Source of the DNA: Burkholderiales bacterium
GTDB lineage: Bacteria; Vulcanimicrobiota; Xenobia; Xenobiales; Xenobiaceae
Assembly: GCA_012799975.1 (NCBI GenBank)
Contig: JAAZKF010000210.1
Location: 1 to 33,895 of the forward strand
Direction of reading: 5' to 3'
DNA: 33,895 nt
Part shown: positions 1-9,731 of the stretch, piece after piece
Layout: the number at the start of each line of letters is the position of its first letter
Position numbering within the stretch: position 1 is the first letter of the stretch
The notes under the pieces: model-generated
Databases searched by the model: none
What the model was told of the DNA's origin: nothing
Seen by the model: only the letters and a program-made list of their open reading frames with translations
Translations under genes and position numbers: made by a program

Positions 1-936
1 CCGGGCGACTACCGGGTCCTGGAAGACTACAAGTATTCGTGCCTCTTGATCGGGGTCTTCCTGCAGTTGGCGGTGATGCTGTTCGGAATCGAGATCAACG
101 GCGCCCGTCTGTGGTTCGAGATCGGTCCGCTGCTCTTCCAGCCGGTCGAAGTCGTCAAGATCCTGCTGGTCGTGTTCCTGGCAGCCTTTCTGCGCCAGTT
201 CCGCCACTGGATCCGGTTGGGCCTGCTCTCCCCCGAAGGGCGGCTTCCGCGCAAGGCGTTGTTGTTGCTGGGGCTGGGCTGGGCCTGTGCGGAAGGCGTG
301 CTGGTCCTGCAGAAGGATCTGGGCATGGCCCTGCTCCTCTTCGGCATCTTCTTGTCCATGTTCTTCCTGTCCACCGGCCGGCGCGACCTGGTGGCACTGT
401 CTGCGGTGCTGGCCGGCCTGGGGTCGTGGGCCTGCTATCACCTCTTCAGCCACGTGCGTGTTCGCGTCGGGGCCTGGTTGAACCCCTTCGCAGACCCTCA
501 TGGTCAGGGCTATCAGATGTCCCAAGCCCTCTATGCGCTGGCTTCAGGAGGGTTGGATGGCTCGGGGTTGGGCATGGGACGCCCGTTCCTGGTCCCTGAG
601 GCCTACACCGACTTCATCTTCGTGGCGGTGGCGGAGGAGTGGGGGATGCTGGGAGCGCTGGGGGTGTTGATCGTCTACATGATGCTGATCACCCGGGCTT
701 TCCGGATATCCCTGTGGGCTGGAGACGAGTTCGGGACCCTGCTGGCGGCCGGGCTGGCCACGCTGCTGGCCTGGCAGACCCTGATCCTGGTGGGGGGGAC
801 CGTGCAGTTGGCGCCCATGACGGGGATCACCCTTCCATTCATGAGCTACGGGGGAAGTTCCATGCTGGCCAACTTCCTGATTCTTGGCATCCTCTGGCGT
901 ATCTCTGCCGTAGGGGAGGTGTCTGGTGGCGATTAA
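1..936 (+). CDS. SEDS-family peptidoglycan glycosyltransferase (FtsW/RodA type), 5' end missing
   Basis: Polytopic membrane enzyme that polymerises lipid II glycan strands and works with a class B PBP. The frame is open from base 1, so the N-terminus lies outside the window and about 311 residues are visible. Family hallmarks are clear: an INGARLWF segment followed by QPVEVVKI, the DGSGLGMGRPFLVPEAYTDF loop with EEWG after it, and the C-terminal TGITLPFMSYGGSS signature. Multiple hydrophobic helices cover the rest. A TTG at 46 is inside the conserved region and is not the true start. The gene overlaps the next one, a monofunctional transpeptidase, by 11 bases, which is the classic SEDS-PBP pairing; it resembles the actinobacterial rodA-pbpA arrangement, but FtsW versus RodA cannot be settled from this fragment. 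Confidence 0.93.
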   Translation, partial: PGDYRVLEDYKYSCLLIGVFLQLAVMLFGIEINGARLWFEIGPLLFQPVEVVKILLVVFLAAFLRQFRHWIRLGLLSPEGRLPRKALLLLGLGWACAEGVLVLQKDLGMALLLFGIFLSMFFLSTGRRDLVALSAVLAGLGSWACYHLFSHVRVRVGAWLNPFADPHGQGYQMSQALYALASGGLDGSGLGMGRPFLVPEAYTDFIFVAVAEEWGMLGALGVLIVYMMLITRAFRISLWAGDEFGTLLAAGLATLLAWQTLILVGGTVQLAPMTGITLPFMSYGGSSMLANFLILGILWRISAVGEVSGGD

Positions 937-2293
937 GGCACGCGTGCGCGTGGTTGCCTTGTTCCTGCTGGTGCTCTTCCTGGCCCCGGTGGTGAACCTG
1001 ACCCGTCTGCAGGTCCTGCGCTCCGAGGAACTCTCGAAACGGCCCGACAACTCCCGGACCATGGAGGATCTCTCGCTGAGAGGGAGCCTGTTGGATCGCA
1101 CCGGCCAACCCCTGGCACACTCCCGGAAAGGCAGTCGCGTCTATCCACTGGGCCCTATCACCGGACCCTTGTTGGGCTACATGACCGGGAGGCTCGGCTC
1201 GGCGGGTCTGGAGGCCAGCCTGGAGGAGCAAACCGCCGGCTACGCCGTCCCCCGGACGCCCATGCAGGCCTGGAACCTGCTGGCTCGCGGGGAACGGCGC
1301 GGAGACGACGTCGTCCTCACCCTGGATCGGGGTCTGCAGAAGTTGGCCTGGGAACTCTTGGAGGGATTCCACGGGGCCGCCCTGCTCCTGGACATCCCTA
1401 CGGGAGAGATCCTGGCGGTGGCCAGTCGCCCCTCTTTCGATCCGGAAACCCTGGAGGACGACTGGGAAAGGCTTCGCGTGGACCCTGCGGCCCCCCTTAT
1501 CGAGCGCGGGACCCAGGGGCTGTACCCACCTGGTTCGACCTTCAAGATCCTGACGATGGCGGGCGCCCTGGCGGATGGTCGGACGACCGCCGACGAGGTC
1601 TTCGCCTGCACGGGGAGCATGGATGCCGGGAACTTCATCCTGCACGATAACGCCGTCCACGGTCCGGTCCGCCTGGAAGAGGCCCTGGTGGTCTCCTGCA
1701 ACGTGACCTTCGCGACCCTGGGTCAGCGCCTGGGGGTCGAGGGGTTGCGCCGTTGGATGGACGAGTTCGGCATCTTGGATGAGCTGCCCCTGGTTCCCAA
1801 CACCTCCGCGGCTCGCCCGGCCCAATCCGAGGCTCCTTCGGCCGCCGCCGAGGCCGGGATCGGTCAGGCCGATCTGTTGCTCTCGCCACTGGCCATGGCC
1901 CGGGTCACCGCCGCCCTGGCGCGCGGGGGAGTCGACCTGGAACCCCGACTGATCCGGGCCCAGACCCGTCGGGGGAAGGAGACCTGGCGCCCCCCTGCAC
2001 CCCGTCCCCATCGGGTCCTCCAGCGGTCCGTGGCCGAAGAGGTTGGCCGAGCCATGACGGCGGTGGTGGCCCGGGGAACCGGGGGAGCGGCAGCCGTGTC
2101 GGGGGTGGCCGTGGCTGGCAAGACGGGCACGGCCGAGAATCCTCACGGGGCCCCACACGCCTGGTTCGTCGGCTACGCGCCGGCAGACAAGCCCGAAGTA
2201 GCGGTGGCGATCCTGCTGGAAAATGCCGGAGGGGGAGGAGCCTACGCCGCGCCCCTGGCCTCGCGCCTTCTTCAAGAAGCCCTTTCGCCCTGA
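926..2293 (+). CDS. Class B penicillin-binding protein, monofunctional transpeptidase
   Basis: Cross-links peptidoglycan as partner of the upstream SEDS polymerase. Start is GTG at 926 with GGGGAGGT at 913-920. A single N-terminal membrane anchor (residues about 7-27) is followed by a short pedestal and a transpeptidase domain with all three motifs: active-site serine in PPGSTFK (S204), SCN (257-259) and KTGTAE (399-401). At 455 residues it is shorter than most PBP2 or PBP3 proteins because the N-terminal dimerisation region is reduced, as in actinobacterial PbpA. The catalytic domain looks intact, so it should bind beta-lactams. Probably co-transcribed and translationally coupled with the upstream gene. 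The specific role (elongation or division) is inferred only from the partner. Confidence 0.93.
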   Translation: MAIKARVRVVALFLLVLFLAPVVNLTRLQVLRSEELSKRPDNSRTMEDLSLRGSLLDRTGQPLAHSRKGSRVYPLGPITGPLLGYMTGRLGSAGLEASLEEQTAGYAVPRTPMQAWNLLARGERRGDDVVLTLDRGLQKLAWELLEGFHGAALLLDIPTGEILAVASRPSFDPETLEDDWERLRVDPAAPLIERGTQGLYPPGSTFKILTMAGALADGRTTADEVFACTGSMDAGNFILHDNAVHGPVRLEEALVVSCNVTFATLGQRLGVEGLRRWMDEFGILDELPLVPNTSAARPAQSEAPSAAAEAGIGQADLLLSPLAMARVTAALARGGVDLEPRLIRAQTRRGKETWRPPAPRPHRVLQRSVAEEVGRAMTAVVARGTGGAAAVSGVAVAGKTGTAENPHGAPHAWFVGYAPADKPEVAVAILLENAGGGGAYAAPLASRLLQEALSP

Positions 2294-2465
2294 GCGGTCG
2301 GTTCTTTTCCAAATCCTCGCCGGTAAAGGGCCCCGGGTGGGGCAGGCTTTCCTTTGGGATCGGAGAACCCAGGCGGCGTGAAGGCGTTGGCCAGCATTGT
2401 GTGAGAGGCTCCCTTGATGGACGAGCCCGCCAAGAGCCAGACGCTCGACAAGGAGGATTCTCGGA

Positions 2466-3569
2466 ATGACAGTCTCGACCTCCCAGCGGATTTTCAACTT
2501 CTCCGCCGGCCCTGCCGTCCTGCCTCTTCCTGCCCTACAGGAAGCCCAGCGTGACCTGGTTTGTTACCCCGATGCGGGCGCCTCGGTCATGGAGATGTCC
2601 CATCGAGGCAAGGTGATCGACGGCATCATCAAACAGACGGAGGCCCGCCTGCGTCGCATCCTGGGGGTTCCCGAGAACTACCACGTCCTGTTCCTGCAGG
2701 GAGGCGCCAGCCTACAGTTCTCGATGGTTCCCATCAACTTCCTGGGATCTGGAGGAGCCGACTACCTGGAACTAGGAGCCTGGTCGAAGAAGGCCATGGC
2801 AGAGGCTCGGAAGGTGGGCCAGGTGCAGGTGCCCTGGTCGGGCAAGGCCGAAGGCTTCAAGCGGATGCCGGGCGACGGCGACTTCAAGGTGAGCCCCGAG
2901 GCCTCCTATCTGCATATAACGTCCAACGAGACCATCGAGGGAATCCAGTTCCACCGCGACCCCGATTCCCAGGGCCTGCCGCTGGTCTGTGACGCCTCCT
3001 CGGACTTCCTGTGCCGTCCCTTGGATATTTCACGCTATGCGATGATCTATGCCGGTGCCCAGAAGAACGTGGGACCTGCGGGCGTCACGCTGGTGGTGAT
3101 GTCGGATGAGTTCTACTCTAAGACCCTGCCGGACGAGAAGCGTCCGACCATGCTGGGCTACAAGGTGCACGTGGAGAATAAGTCCCTGTACAACACGGCT
3201 CCGGTTTTCGCGATCTACATGGTGGGCCTGGTCCTGAAGTGGCTCGAGGAGGAGATGGGGGGGGTCTCCGGGATCTACGCCCACAACCAGAAGAAGGCTG
3301 CCTTGCTCTACCAGGCGATCGACCAGAGCGACGGGTACTATCGCGGCCACGCCGAGGTCGCCAGCCGTTCGCTGATGAACGTGACCTGGCGGCTCTCGTC
3401 CGAGGAACTGGAGAAGAAGTTCATCCAGGAAGCCCAGGCTCGTGGTCTGGACGGCCTGAAGGGACACCGCTCGGTGGGAGGCATCCGGGCTTCCATCTAC
3501 AACGCCTTCCCCTACGAGGGCGTCGAGTCCCTGGTCTCCTTCATGGAGGAGTTCCGGCGCAAGAATTAG
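2466..3569 (+). CDS. serC: Phosphoserine aminotransferase
   Basis: PLP-dependent cytosolic enzyme that converts 3-phosphohydroxypyruvate plus glutamate to phosphoserine in serine synthesis, and can also act in pyridoxal phosphate synthesis. The 367-residue length is standard. The N-terminal NFSAGPAVLP motif, the MEMSHRG segment, the phosphate-binding GGASLQF segment and the PLP lysine in GAQKNVGPAG are all visible, and the C-terminus carries the typical GGIRASIYNA and the final FMEEF helix. The ATG at 2466 has a strong AAGGAGGA site at 2450-2457. It stands as its own transcription unit: 172 bases separate it from the PBP gene and an intrinsic terminator follows. No serA or serB is in the window. 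Confidence 0.97.
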   Translation: MTVSTSQRIFNFSAGPAVLPLPALQEAQRDLVCYPDAGASVMEMSHRGKVIDGIIKQTEARLRRILGVPENYHVLFLQGGASLQFSMVPINFLGSGGADYLELGAWSKKAMAEARKVGQVQVPWSGKAEGFKRMPGDGDFKVSPEASYLHITSNETIEGIQFHRDPDSQGLPLVCDASSDFLCRPLDISRYAMIYAGAQKNVGPAGVTLVVMSDEFYSKTLPDEKRPTMLGYKVHVENKSLYNTAPVFAIYMVGLVLKWLEEEMGGVSGIYAHNQKKAALLYQAIDQSDGYYRGHAEVASRSLMNVTWRLSSEELEKKFIQEAQARGLDGLKGHRSVGGIRASIYNAFPYEGVESLVSFMEEFRRKN

Positions 3570-3618
3570 CCGGATCTGCTGGTCACCCCGGGTGGGTCCG
3601 CTCAAGCGGCCTGCCCGC

Positions 3619-3650
3619 AGGGGTCGTCTCCCTCAGGGGACGGCCCCTTT
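3619..3650 (+). terminator. Intrinsic terminator after serC
   Basis: A 13-pair stem (arms 3619-3631 and 3636-3648, two G-T wobbles, 4-base loop CTCA) is followed by TTTCCTGTTT. It sits between serC and the convergent minus-strand gene ending at 3713 and may serve both. Confidence 0.8.
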
Positions 3651-3712
3651 CCTGTTTGATTCAGGTTCAGCATTCGGAGCAGGTCCTGGTTCAGGGAAAT
3701 CGGCGCCAACCC

Positions 3713-5011
3713 TCAGCCTAGCAGGCGGGCCCGCAGGCCAAGCCGACCCTGCCGGGCCAGCTTTTCCTTCAAGCGGGTCCGGTTCTCGCGCCCGATCCCG
3801 CTGGACAGGGCGCGGTTGAGGGCTTTCCAGTCCTGGTTTCGCGTGATGCCCCGATTCCAGTGCACCAGGGCCCAGCCCAGGGCTTCGCGGCGGACCGGGT
3901 CCTTCTCGCTGTGGAGCTGGTCCACCAGGTCGGCCGGATCGTAGCGGCGCTCCAAAACCCGAAGGATCCGGTCGCGAACCCGGTCGTCGGTCTCTCGGGC
4001 CAGCCACGAAAGCCAGTCCGCCGGGTTTTCGAAGAGGTCGGCCAGGCGCAGTCGGACCTGCGGATTGGGGTGTCGGCTCAGCTCCCAGGCCTCTTCCGGC
4101 GAATCCTGGACTGCTGAGCGGGCCATGGCTACCAGTCCGGGCTGGAGGTTCCAGTCCGGTTGAGCCAGGAGCCAGGCCAGCACGTCCACACCGGGACGAA
4201 GGCGGCCCTGCAGGCCTGCATGTTGGACCTCCTGACGCAGCGATTCGGCGGCGTGTTGGTCCAGGAATAGTTGCAGCGTCTCGACCCGTTCGATGCCCTC
4301 GCAGCGTTCCAAAGCCGCTCCGGCGTCCTGCCACCCGCCTCCGAAGCGGACCAGTTCCTGTCGGTGCTGCGTGGAGAGGAGGTCCCATTGCTGATAGCCG
4401 ACCGGGAAGAGCCTGAGCAGCACTCGCTGGCGGACCACGTCGAGCTGCGCCGGGGTCGGGTTCTCCAGGCGTTGGAATTCGTAGATCTCGTCGACGATAG
4501 TGTCATTCGGCCGCTGGCGCAGGTTCCTCTGCCCTTCCAGGCGACACAGGTGAAGCCATCCATCGCTGCCCAGCATGAGTGTCTCGCGACGGGGGTTGGT
4601 GGGGGTAAGTGGCAGGAAGGACTCGGTGGTCCAACGACGGGCTTCGGCCCGGGCTCCCATGACGTTGTGCGAGCGGCGGATCACGGAGGGCTGGGGCCGG
4701 AAGCCTTCCAGGTTGCGTACCGCCACTTCCAGCCAGCAGGACACCTCCTCACGGTTGCCTTCGGAGGGAGGCAGGATCAGCAAACAGACCAGGTCTTCCA
4801 GGTGTGGTACCACGCCCCGGCCGTTCGTGGACGGTCTGCGGAATCCTATCCGCTTCAGGATGGCCGGGTTTCCGGTTTGGGAAGCAGGGGCGACCCGGAG
4901 CCGGATAGAACTGGCAGAAAGCCAAGGAGCGATCCCCCACTCAGGCGGCGCCCCGACATGCGGGTCCCGACCGAAGACCTGGATCGCAGGGAGATCGAAT
5001 GGATAACTCAC
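3713..5011 (-). CDS. Hypothetical protein with HEAT-like C-terminal repeats
   Basis: I do not recognise the family. The 432-residue soluble protein has a beta-rich N-terminal part (residues about 1-165) and a helical C-terminal half. Residues about 290-390 read like short HEAT or ARM-type helical repeats (for example NPQVRLRLADLFENP and DPVRREALGWALVHW). There is no signal peptide, membrane segment or obvious catalytic motif. The chosen start is GTG at 5011, preceded by a G-rich stretch; it overlaps the divergent pilT start by 13 bases. The N-terminal sequence looks coherent, which favours this start, but a later start (for example the GTG near residue 67) is possible. Being head to head with pilT suggests shared regulation, not a shared function. 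Confidence 0.75.
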   Translation of the reverse strand: MSYPFDLPAIQVFGRDPHVGAPPEWGIAPWLSASSIRLRVAPASQTGNPAILKRIGFRRPSTNGRGVVPHLEDLVCLLILPPSEGNREEVSCWLEVAVRNLEGFRPQPSVIRRSHNVMGARAEARRWTTESFLPLTPTNPRRETLMLGSDGWLHLCRLEGQRNLRQRPNDTIVDEIYEFQRLENPTPAQLDVVRQRVLLRLFPVGYQQWDLLSTQHRQELVRFGGGWQDAGAALERCEGIERVETLQLFLDQHAAESLRQEVQHAGLQGRLRPGVDVLAWLLAQPDWNLQPGLVAMARSAVQDSPEEAWELSRHPNPQVRLRLADLFENPADWLSWLARETDDRVRDRILRVLERRYDPADLVDQLHSEKDPVRREALGWALVHWNRGITRNQDWKALNRALSSGIGRENRTRLKEKLARQGRLGLRARLLG

Positions 5012-6102
5012 CCCCCCGGGAAGTCAGCCTTCTGGAAACCGGCGAACTGACAATCGATGATCTGCTCCACACCATGGTGGAGCGCGGTGCTTCCGACCTG
5101 CACATCAAGGTCGGAAGTGCGCCGATGATTCGGGTTGATGGCGAGTTGACCCCCGCCACCTATGAAATCCTGACCCCGGAGTCGGTGCGGCATATGTGCG
5201 AGAGCATACTGACCGACGAGCAGAAGGCCAAGTTCATCGCCGACAAGGAACTGGACCTGGCCTACAGCATTCCGGGTATCTCCCGTTTCCGGGTCAACAT
5301 CTACCTGCAGCGCGGAACCTGGGGCGCGGCCATCCGGGTCATCCCTTCGCGGCCCCTGACGCTGGACGAGCTCAAGATGCCACCTATCGTCAAGGACCTG
5401 GCCATGCGTCCCCGCGGTCTGGTCCTGGTGACCGGACCGACAGGATCCGGCAAGTCCACCACGCTGGCCGCGATGATCAACCACATCAACGAGAACAGGC
5501 GTTGCCACATAGTGACCTGCGAGGATCCCATCGAGTTCCTCCACAAGGACAAGAACTCGGTGCTGAGCCAGCGCGAGGTCGGTTCGGATACCCACAGTTT
5601 CGCGATGGCCTTGAAGCACGTTTTGCGCCAGGACCCCGACGTGATCCTGATCGGCGAGATGCGCGACTACGAGACGACCTCCATCGCGATCTCGGCCGCT
5701 GAAACCGGTCATATGGTCTTCGCCACCCTGCATACCAATTCGGCTGCCGCCACCGTAGACCGGGTGATCGACATCTTTCCCCCTCACCAGCAGCAGCAGA
5801 TCCGCATGCAGCTCTCCATCTGCCTGGAGGGGATCATGTGTCAGAACCTGATTCCCAAAGCCCGCGGAGGCGGTCGGGTTATGGCCATGGAGATCATGCC
5901 GATGATCCCCGGCATCCGAAACATCATCCGGGAAGGCAAGTCCCACCAGATCCCCAGCGCCATCCAGACCGGAGCGCAATTTGGGATGCAGGCTTTTGAC
6001 ATGTCTTTGCGCAATTTGTATCAGCAGGGCCTGATCACCTATGAGGATGCCCTTTCCAAAGCCCACAGCCCGGACGAATTCAACCGATTGATCGGCAAGT
6101 GA
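4999..6102 (+). CDS. pilT: Type IV pilus retraction ATPase PilT
   Basis: Hexameric cytoplasmic motor that depolymerises pilin and powers twitching motility, adhesion or DNA uptake. All 367 residues match the family: N-terminal PAS-like domain (SDLHIKVGSAP), Walker A GPTGSGKS (146-153), Asp box CEDPIEF, Walker B with catalytic E220 (LIGEMRD), His box HMVFATLHT (238-246), and the retraction-specific GIRNIIREGK motif in place of the usual AIRNLIRE. The start is ATG 4999 with GGGAG just upstream. It is followed 38 bases later by a second PilT-like gene, so the two are probably one operon. The pilB gene lies elsewhere in the window (11393-12982) on the other strand. Confidence 0.96.
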   Translation: MDNSPPREVSLLETGELTIDDLLHTMVERGASDLHIKVGSAPMIRVDGELTPATYEILTPESVRHMCESILTDEQKAKFIADKELDLAYSIPGISRFRVNIYLQRGTWGAAIRVIPSRPLTLDELKMPPIVKDLAMRPRGLVLVTGPTGSGKSTTLAAMINHINENRRCHIVTCEDPIEFLHKDKNSVLSQREVGSDTHSFAMALKHVLRQDPDVILIGEMRDYETTSIAISAAETGHMVFATLHTNSAAATVDRVIDIFPPHQQQQIRMQLSICLEGIMCQNLIPKARGGGRVMAMEIMPMIPGIRNIIREGKSHQIPSAIQTGAQFGMQAFDMSLRNLYQQGLITYEDALSKAHSPDEFNRLIGK

Positions 6103-6140
6103 TTCTCGGTATCTGAACCTCCTGGAGGAATATCGCGCCC

Positions 6141-7208
6141 ATGAACGTCGAAGAACTCTTCACCAGCATGGTAGAGCGGAGGGCCTCTCACCTGCATCTG
6201 GTGCCGGGTAGTCCGATCATGATGCGGATCAACAATCAGCTCCATGGTCTGGACGGGCAACTGCTCTCACCACAGGACACGCGGGCCTTCAGCGACGCGA
6301 TCATGAACGAGCAGCTCCGGGAGGAGTTCGAAGAACGCCTCGAGGTAGACTTCTCCTTCTCGGTACCCGGTCTTTCCCGCTTCCGGGTCAATATCTTCCG
6401 ACAGCGTGGTTCCGTGGCAGTCGTGATCTCCACGAACCCTCCGGCTCCTCCGACTATCGAAGAGCTGGGCATGCCCGAGTTGATCAAGAATCTGGCCCTG
6501 GAGGCCTCCAGCGGTCTGATCATCGTGTGTGGACCAAAGCAGTCGGGGAAGTCCCATACCCTGGCGGCGCTGGTGAACTACATCCTGGAGATGCGCACCT
6601 GCCAGATCATCTCCCTGGAGAATCCCATCGACTTCCTGCACAAGAACAAGCGGGGCATCATCTGCCAGCGTGAGATCGGCACCGACACGATGAGCTACGA
6701 GACGGCCTTTGCCTCGCTTCGCCATCAGAGCGCCGACATCGTCATCGTCACGGGCCTGGAGACCTATGAGGTGGTCAACCAGGCCTTGAACCTGGCGGCC
6801 GGAGGGACCTTGGTCCTGGCCACGGCGACGGCGGTCAGTTGTCAGGTCATGCTGGAGAAAATTATCGATCTCTACCCCCCTCACCTCAACCAGGCCGCCC
6901 GCAGCCTGTTGGCGGTGTCTCTGGAGGCGATTATCGGACAAACGCTGCTGACCAAGGCTTCAGGAGATGGCCTGATGCCGGCCTTCGAACTGCTTATCGG
7001 CACCTCTCATGTCAAGTCGTTGCTGCGCGAGAACAAGCTCTTCCAGATCCAGAACCTGATGAGCACCGTCGGGCGGGACTCCGGGATGCAGACCCAGGAG
7101 ATGGCTCTGCGCTTCCTGGTCAAGAAGAATCTGGTCACCATGGAGGAAGCGGTTCGCAAGGCGGTCCGCCCCGAGGAGTTCAAGAAGATCATGTCCTTGC
7201 CCTACTGA
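6141..7208 (+). CDS. PilT-like protein with degenerate ATPase motifs
   Basis: A paralog of the preceding PilT that aligns with it nearly end to end (355 residues). The P-loop is changed to GPKQSGKS (131-138), keeping the GKS core. The Walker B stretch reads [10 protein letters not shown] where PilT has VILIGEMRDYE, so the catalytic Glu becomes G205 and the following Arg-Asp becomes Glu-Thr. The His box TLHTNSA becomes TATAVSC. The retraction motif is [15 protein letters not shown] may still bind, but hydrolysis is unlikely. PilU, the usual accessory PilT paralog, keeps its ATPase residues, so this is not a simple PilU. Likely role (inference): a regulatory subunit or mixed-ring partner of PilT. 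GGAGGA lies before ATG 6141, and an intrinsic terminator follows. Confidence 0.9.
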   Translation: MNVEELFTSMVERRASHLHLVPGSPIMMRINNQLHGLDGQLLSPQDTRAFSDAIMNEQLREEFEERLEVDFSFSVPGLSRFRVNIFRQRGSVAVVISTNPPAPPTIEELGMPELIKNLALEASSGLIIVCGPKQSGKSHTLAALVNYILEMRTCQIISLENPIDFLHKNKRGIICQREIGTDTMSYETAFASLRHQSADIVIVTGLETYEVVNQALNLAAGGTLVLATATAVSCQVMLEKIIDLYPPHLNQAARSLLAVSLEAIIGQTLLTKASGDGLMPAFELLIGTSHVKSLLRENKLFQIQNLMSTVGRDSGMQTQEMALRFLVKKNLVTMEEAVRKAVRPEEFKKIMSLPY

Positions 7209-7229
7209 GCTTCTCAGCCTTCTGTCATC

Positions 7230-7259
7230 CAGAGCCCAGGGGCGTTCCCTTGGGCTCTG
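7230..7259 (+). terminator. Intrinsic terminator after the pilT pair
   Basis: A 13-pair stem (outer arms CAGAGCCCA and TGGGCTCTG, one G-T pair, 4-base loop) is followed by TGCTTGTTT. It closes the pilT operon ahead of serS. Confidence 0.75.
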
Positions 7260-7341
7260 TGCTTGTTTCGGGGCCTTTCGGACAGGTCTCGCAGGTCGGG
7301 CGCCGAACGGGCCCCAGCAAATCCCTGTCCCTGGAGTTGCC

Positions 7342-8622
7342 ATGTTGGATATCAGGCAGATCCGTCGTGAACCAGAAACAGTCAAGACCGCCCTGGCCCG
7401 CCGAGGCGTCCAGGAGGAGGTCGTGGATCGCCTGGTCGCCCTAGATGCCCGCCGCCGGGAGTGGATCACCCGCAGCGACGACCTGAAGAAGAAGCGAAAC
7501 GAGGTCTCGGCCGAGTTGGGGCGTCGCCGTAAGGCGGGGGAGGACATCTCGGAGGCTTCCGCCCACATGCGCGAAGTCGGCGCCGAGATCGCCTCCCTGG
7601 ATGCCCAGCGTGCGGCTGCCGAGGAGGAACAGCAGCAGATTCTGGACGGGATCCCCAACCTGCCCGACGCCAGCGTTCCGGACGGGAGAGATGCCCAGGA
7701 CAACGTGGTGGTCCGAACCTGGGGCGAGCCCAAGGTCCCATCCCATCCCGCTCGGCCCCATTGGGAAGTGGGCGAAGAACTCGGGATCCTGGACTTCAAG
7801 CGTTCGGCCAAGCTCTCGGGTTCCAGGTTCTGGCTTTTGAAGGCAGACGGCGCGCGCCTGGAGCGAGCCCTGATCTCCTTCATGTTGGAACTGCATACCA
7901 GCGAGCACGGTTACACCGAGATCCTGCCTCCCTCCCTGGTCACCCGCGACACGATGTACGCTACCGGGCAGCTCCCCAAGTTCGAGGAGGATCTGTTCCG
8001 CTGCACTCCCAACGACTTGTTCTTGATCCCGACCTCCGAAGTTCCCCTGACCAACCTGCACCGCGAAGAGATCCTGGAAGCCTCCCAGCTTCCACTGTGT
8101 TACACGGGTTTCAGCCCATGCTTCCGCTCCGAGGCCGGTGCCGCTGGTCGGGATACTCGGGGATTGGTGCGTGTGCATCAGTTTCACAAAGTCGAACTGG
8201 TCAAGTTCGCCCACCCCGACCATTCCTTCGAGGAACTTGAGAAAATGGTCGCGAACGCCGAAAGGGTCCTGCAGATCCTGGAGATTCCCTACCGGGTCGT
8301 GCATCTGTGCGCAGGCGATATGGGGTTCTCGGCGGCCTCCACCTATGACTTGGAGTTCTGGTCTCCGGCCCAGGAACGTTGGCTGGAGATTTCGTCTTGC
8401 TCCAACTGCACCGACTTCCAGGCCCGCCGTGCAGGGATCCGCTTCCGCCGTGAGCCGGGAGCACCCACTGAGCTGGCGCACACCTTGAATGGCTCCGGCC
8501 TGGCCGTGGGGCGGACCATGGTGGCGATTTTGGAGAACTTCCAGCAGGAGGACGGTTCGATCCTGATTCCCCAGGTCTTGCGGCCCTACATGGGAGGTCG
8601 CGAGCGGATCGTCCGCTCGTGA
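7342..8622 (+). CDS. serS: Serine--tRNA ligase
   Basis: Class II aminoacyl-tRNA synthetase that charges tRNA-Ser and tRNA-Sec, essential and cytosolic. The 426-residue length is standard. Residues about 1-105 form the N-terminal coiled-coil arm that grips the tRNA long arm ([17 protein letters not shown] start, then charged heptad-rich helices). Motif 2 is visible as [19 protein letters not shown] with the following HQFHKVEL, and motif 3 as [18 protein letters not shown] near the C-terminus, with the serine-binding [14 protein letters not shown] before it. Start ATG 7342 has GGAG about 10 bases upstream. The stop overlaps the GTG start of the next gene (GTGA), suggesting translational coupling with an otherwise unrelated oxidoreductase. 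Confidence 0.98.
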   Translation: MLDIRQIRREPETVKTALARRGVQEEVVDRLVALDARRREWITRSDDLKKKRNEVSAELGRRRKAGEDISEASAHMREVGAEIASLDAQRAAAEEEQQQILDGIPNLPDASVPDGRDAQDNVVVRTWGEPKVPSHPARPHWEVGEELGILDFKRSAKLSGSRFWLLKADGARLERALISFMLELHTSEHGYTEILPPSLVTRDTMYATGQLPKFEEDLFRCTPNDLFLIPTSEVPLTNLHREEILEASQLPLCYTGFSPCFRSEAGAAGRDTRGLVRVHQFHKVELVKFAHPDHSFEELEKMVANAERVLQILEIPYRVVHLCAGDMGFSAASTYDLEFWSPAQERWLEISSCSNCTDFQARRAGIRFRREPGAPTELAHTLNGSGLAVGRTMVAILENFQQEDGSILIPQVLRPYMGGRERIVRS

Positions 8623-9731
8623 ACTCGGCTTGCTGGCCCCTGGAAGGCTCTTTCCCCGAAGGCACGCTGCCTGAAGGAAAATCCCAGGTGCAGGTCCTGG
8701 TCCTGGGAGCAGGTCCTGCGGCCCTGGCAGCCGCAGAAGGCCTGGCCGGGAAGGGGTTGCAGGTGGCCTTGCTGCCTCCTGTACCCTGGAGCCAGGCCCC
8801 GGTCCTGAACCGCGCGGGCCTGGCCTTGCCCCTGCCGGGACCTTCCCATCCGTTTCTGGAACGTCGACTGGGCAGATCGGCAGCACGCCGTTTGTGGGCC
8901 GTGGCGGCGAGGGGTGCAGCGGATCTGCGCACGCGGCTGGCCGGGGTGGATTGCGACCTGGAGCGCGGAGGCGTCATGGTCCTGGCCGGCGGGCAGGCAG
9001 AGTCGGATGAGATGGTAGCCAGCCTGGCGGATCTGCTGGAAGGCGGAGTGGAGGCGCGCATGATGGGCCCGTCGGCCGCTACGGGCTATCTTCCCGCCGA
9101 GACCGAATATCCTGCGATGTACCTGGGCGGGGCGGCCGCTTTCCATCCCTCTCGGGCTCTGGCGGCCCTGGCTGCTCAGGTGGCCCGGGAGGGGGTCACC
9201 TTCCTGCAGTCCGTCTCGGAGCTGCACTGGACCGAGACCCGCCTGGGGGTCGAGGTGGCCGGGCAGGGTTTCCACCTCCACGCCGACCTCCTGATCCTGG
9301 CCGAGGCCTTTGGAACAGAGGTTCCGGGCTTGATCCGAGGTGAAGCCGGCCTCTTGTGGACAGCCCCCCTGCGCCAGGGATTGAGTCGTACTACTATGGC
9401 CGCGCTGGCCGACGGAGGCCGGGAGGTCTACCGCTCGGGTCCCGAGGGAGGGCTGGTGGCCAATATTTCGCCGGAGTCGGGGGATCCCGTGTCCTGTCTT
9501 CACCGGCGTTTTCCCGAGGCCCGAAAGACCGCCATCCGGCAGTTCTGGAGCGCGCCTTGGGCCCAGGGGCAGGATGGACTACCCCTGGTGGGAAACCTGC
9601 CCGGGGCGAGACGGGTGCGCCTCCTGGCGGGGTTCGGCAACCAACCTTGGAGCCTGGCCTGGGGAGCCGGCCAGGACCTGGCCCTCTCGCCGGAAGGGCC
9701 GGACCTGGCCCCACCCGGACGCTTCCGATGA
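8619..9731 (+). CDS. FAD-dependent oxidoreductase, DAO/glycine oxidase-like
   Basis: Predicted flavoenzyme of the D-amino-acid oxidase superfamily. An N-terminal dinucleotide-binding fold begins near residue 24 ([19 protein letters not shown]), where the third glycine of GxGxxG is alanine. The C-terminal part carries the family's second FAD-contact signature, [15 protein letters not shown] followed by [15 protein letters not shown]. It starts at GTG 8619, inside the serS stop (GTGA), and ends in an ATGA overlap with ubiX, so the three genes are probably co-translated. The substrate is unknown: ThiO, DadA-like and other amine oxidases share this fold, and no thi genes are nearby. The first 20 residues precede the Rossmann fold and are not a convincing signal peptide. 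Confidence 0.82.
   Translation: MNSACWPLEGSFPEGTLPEGKSQVQVLVLGAGPAALAAAEGLAGKGLQVALLPPVPWSQAPVLNRAGLALPLPGPSHPFLERRLGRSAARRLWAVAARGAADLRTRLAGVDCDLERGGVMVLAGGQAESDEMVASLADLLEGGVEARMMGPSAATGYLPAETEYPAMYLGGAAAFHPSRALAALAAQVAREGVTFLQSVSELHWTETRLGVEVAGQGFHLHADLLILAEAFGTEVPGLIRGEAGLLWTAPLRQGLSRTTMAALADGGREVYRSGPEGGLVANISPESGDPVSCLHRRFPEARKTAIRQFWSAPWAQGQDGLPLVGNLPGARRVRLLAGFGNQPWSLAWGAGQDLALSPEGPDLAPPGRFR

Noticed and set aside
839-2497. Minus-strand open frame of 552 codons
   Set aside because: Antisense to the PBP gene, whose catalytic motifs are all present; composition (Gly, Arg, Gln) is that of a shadow frame.
7441-8886. Minus-strand open frame of 481 codons opposite serS
   Set aside because: serS is certain on the other strand; no family features in the antisense frame.
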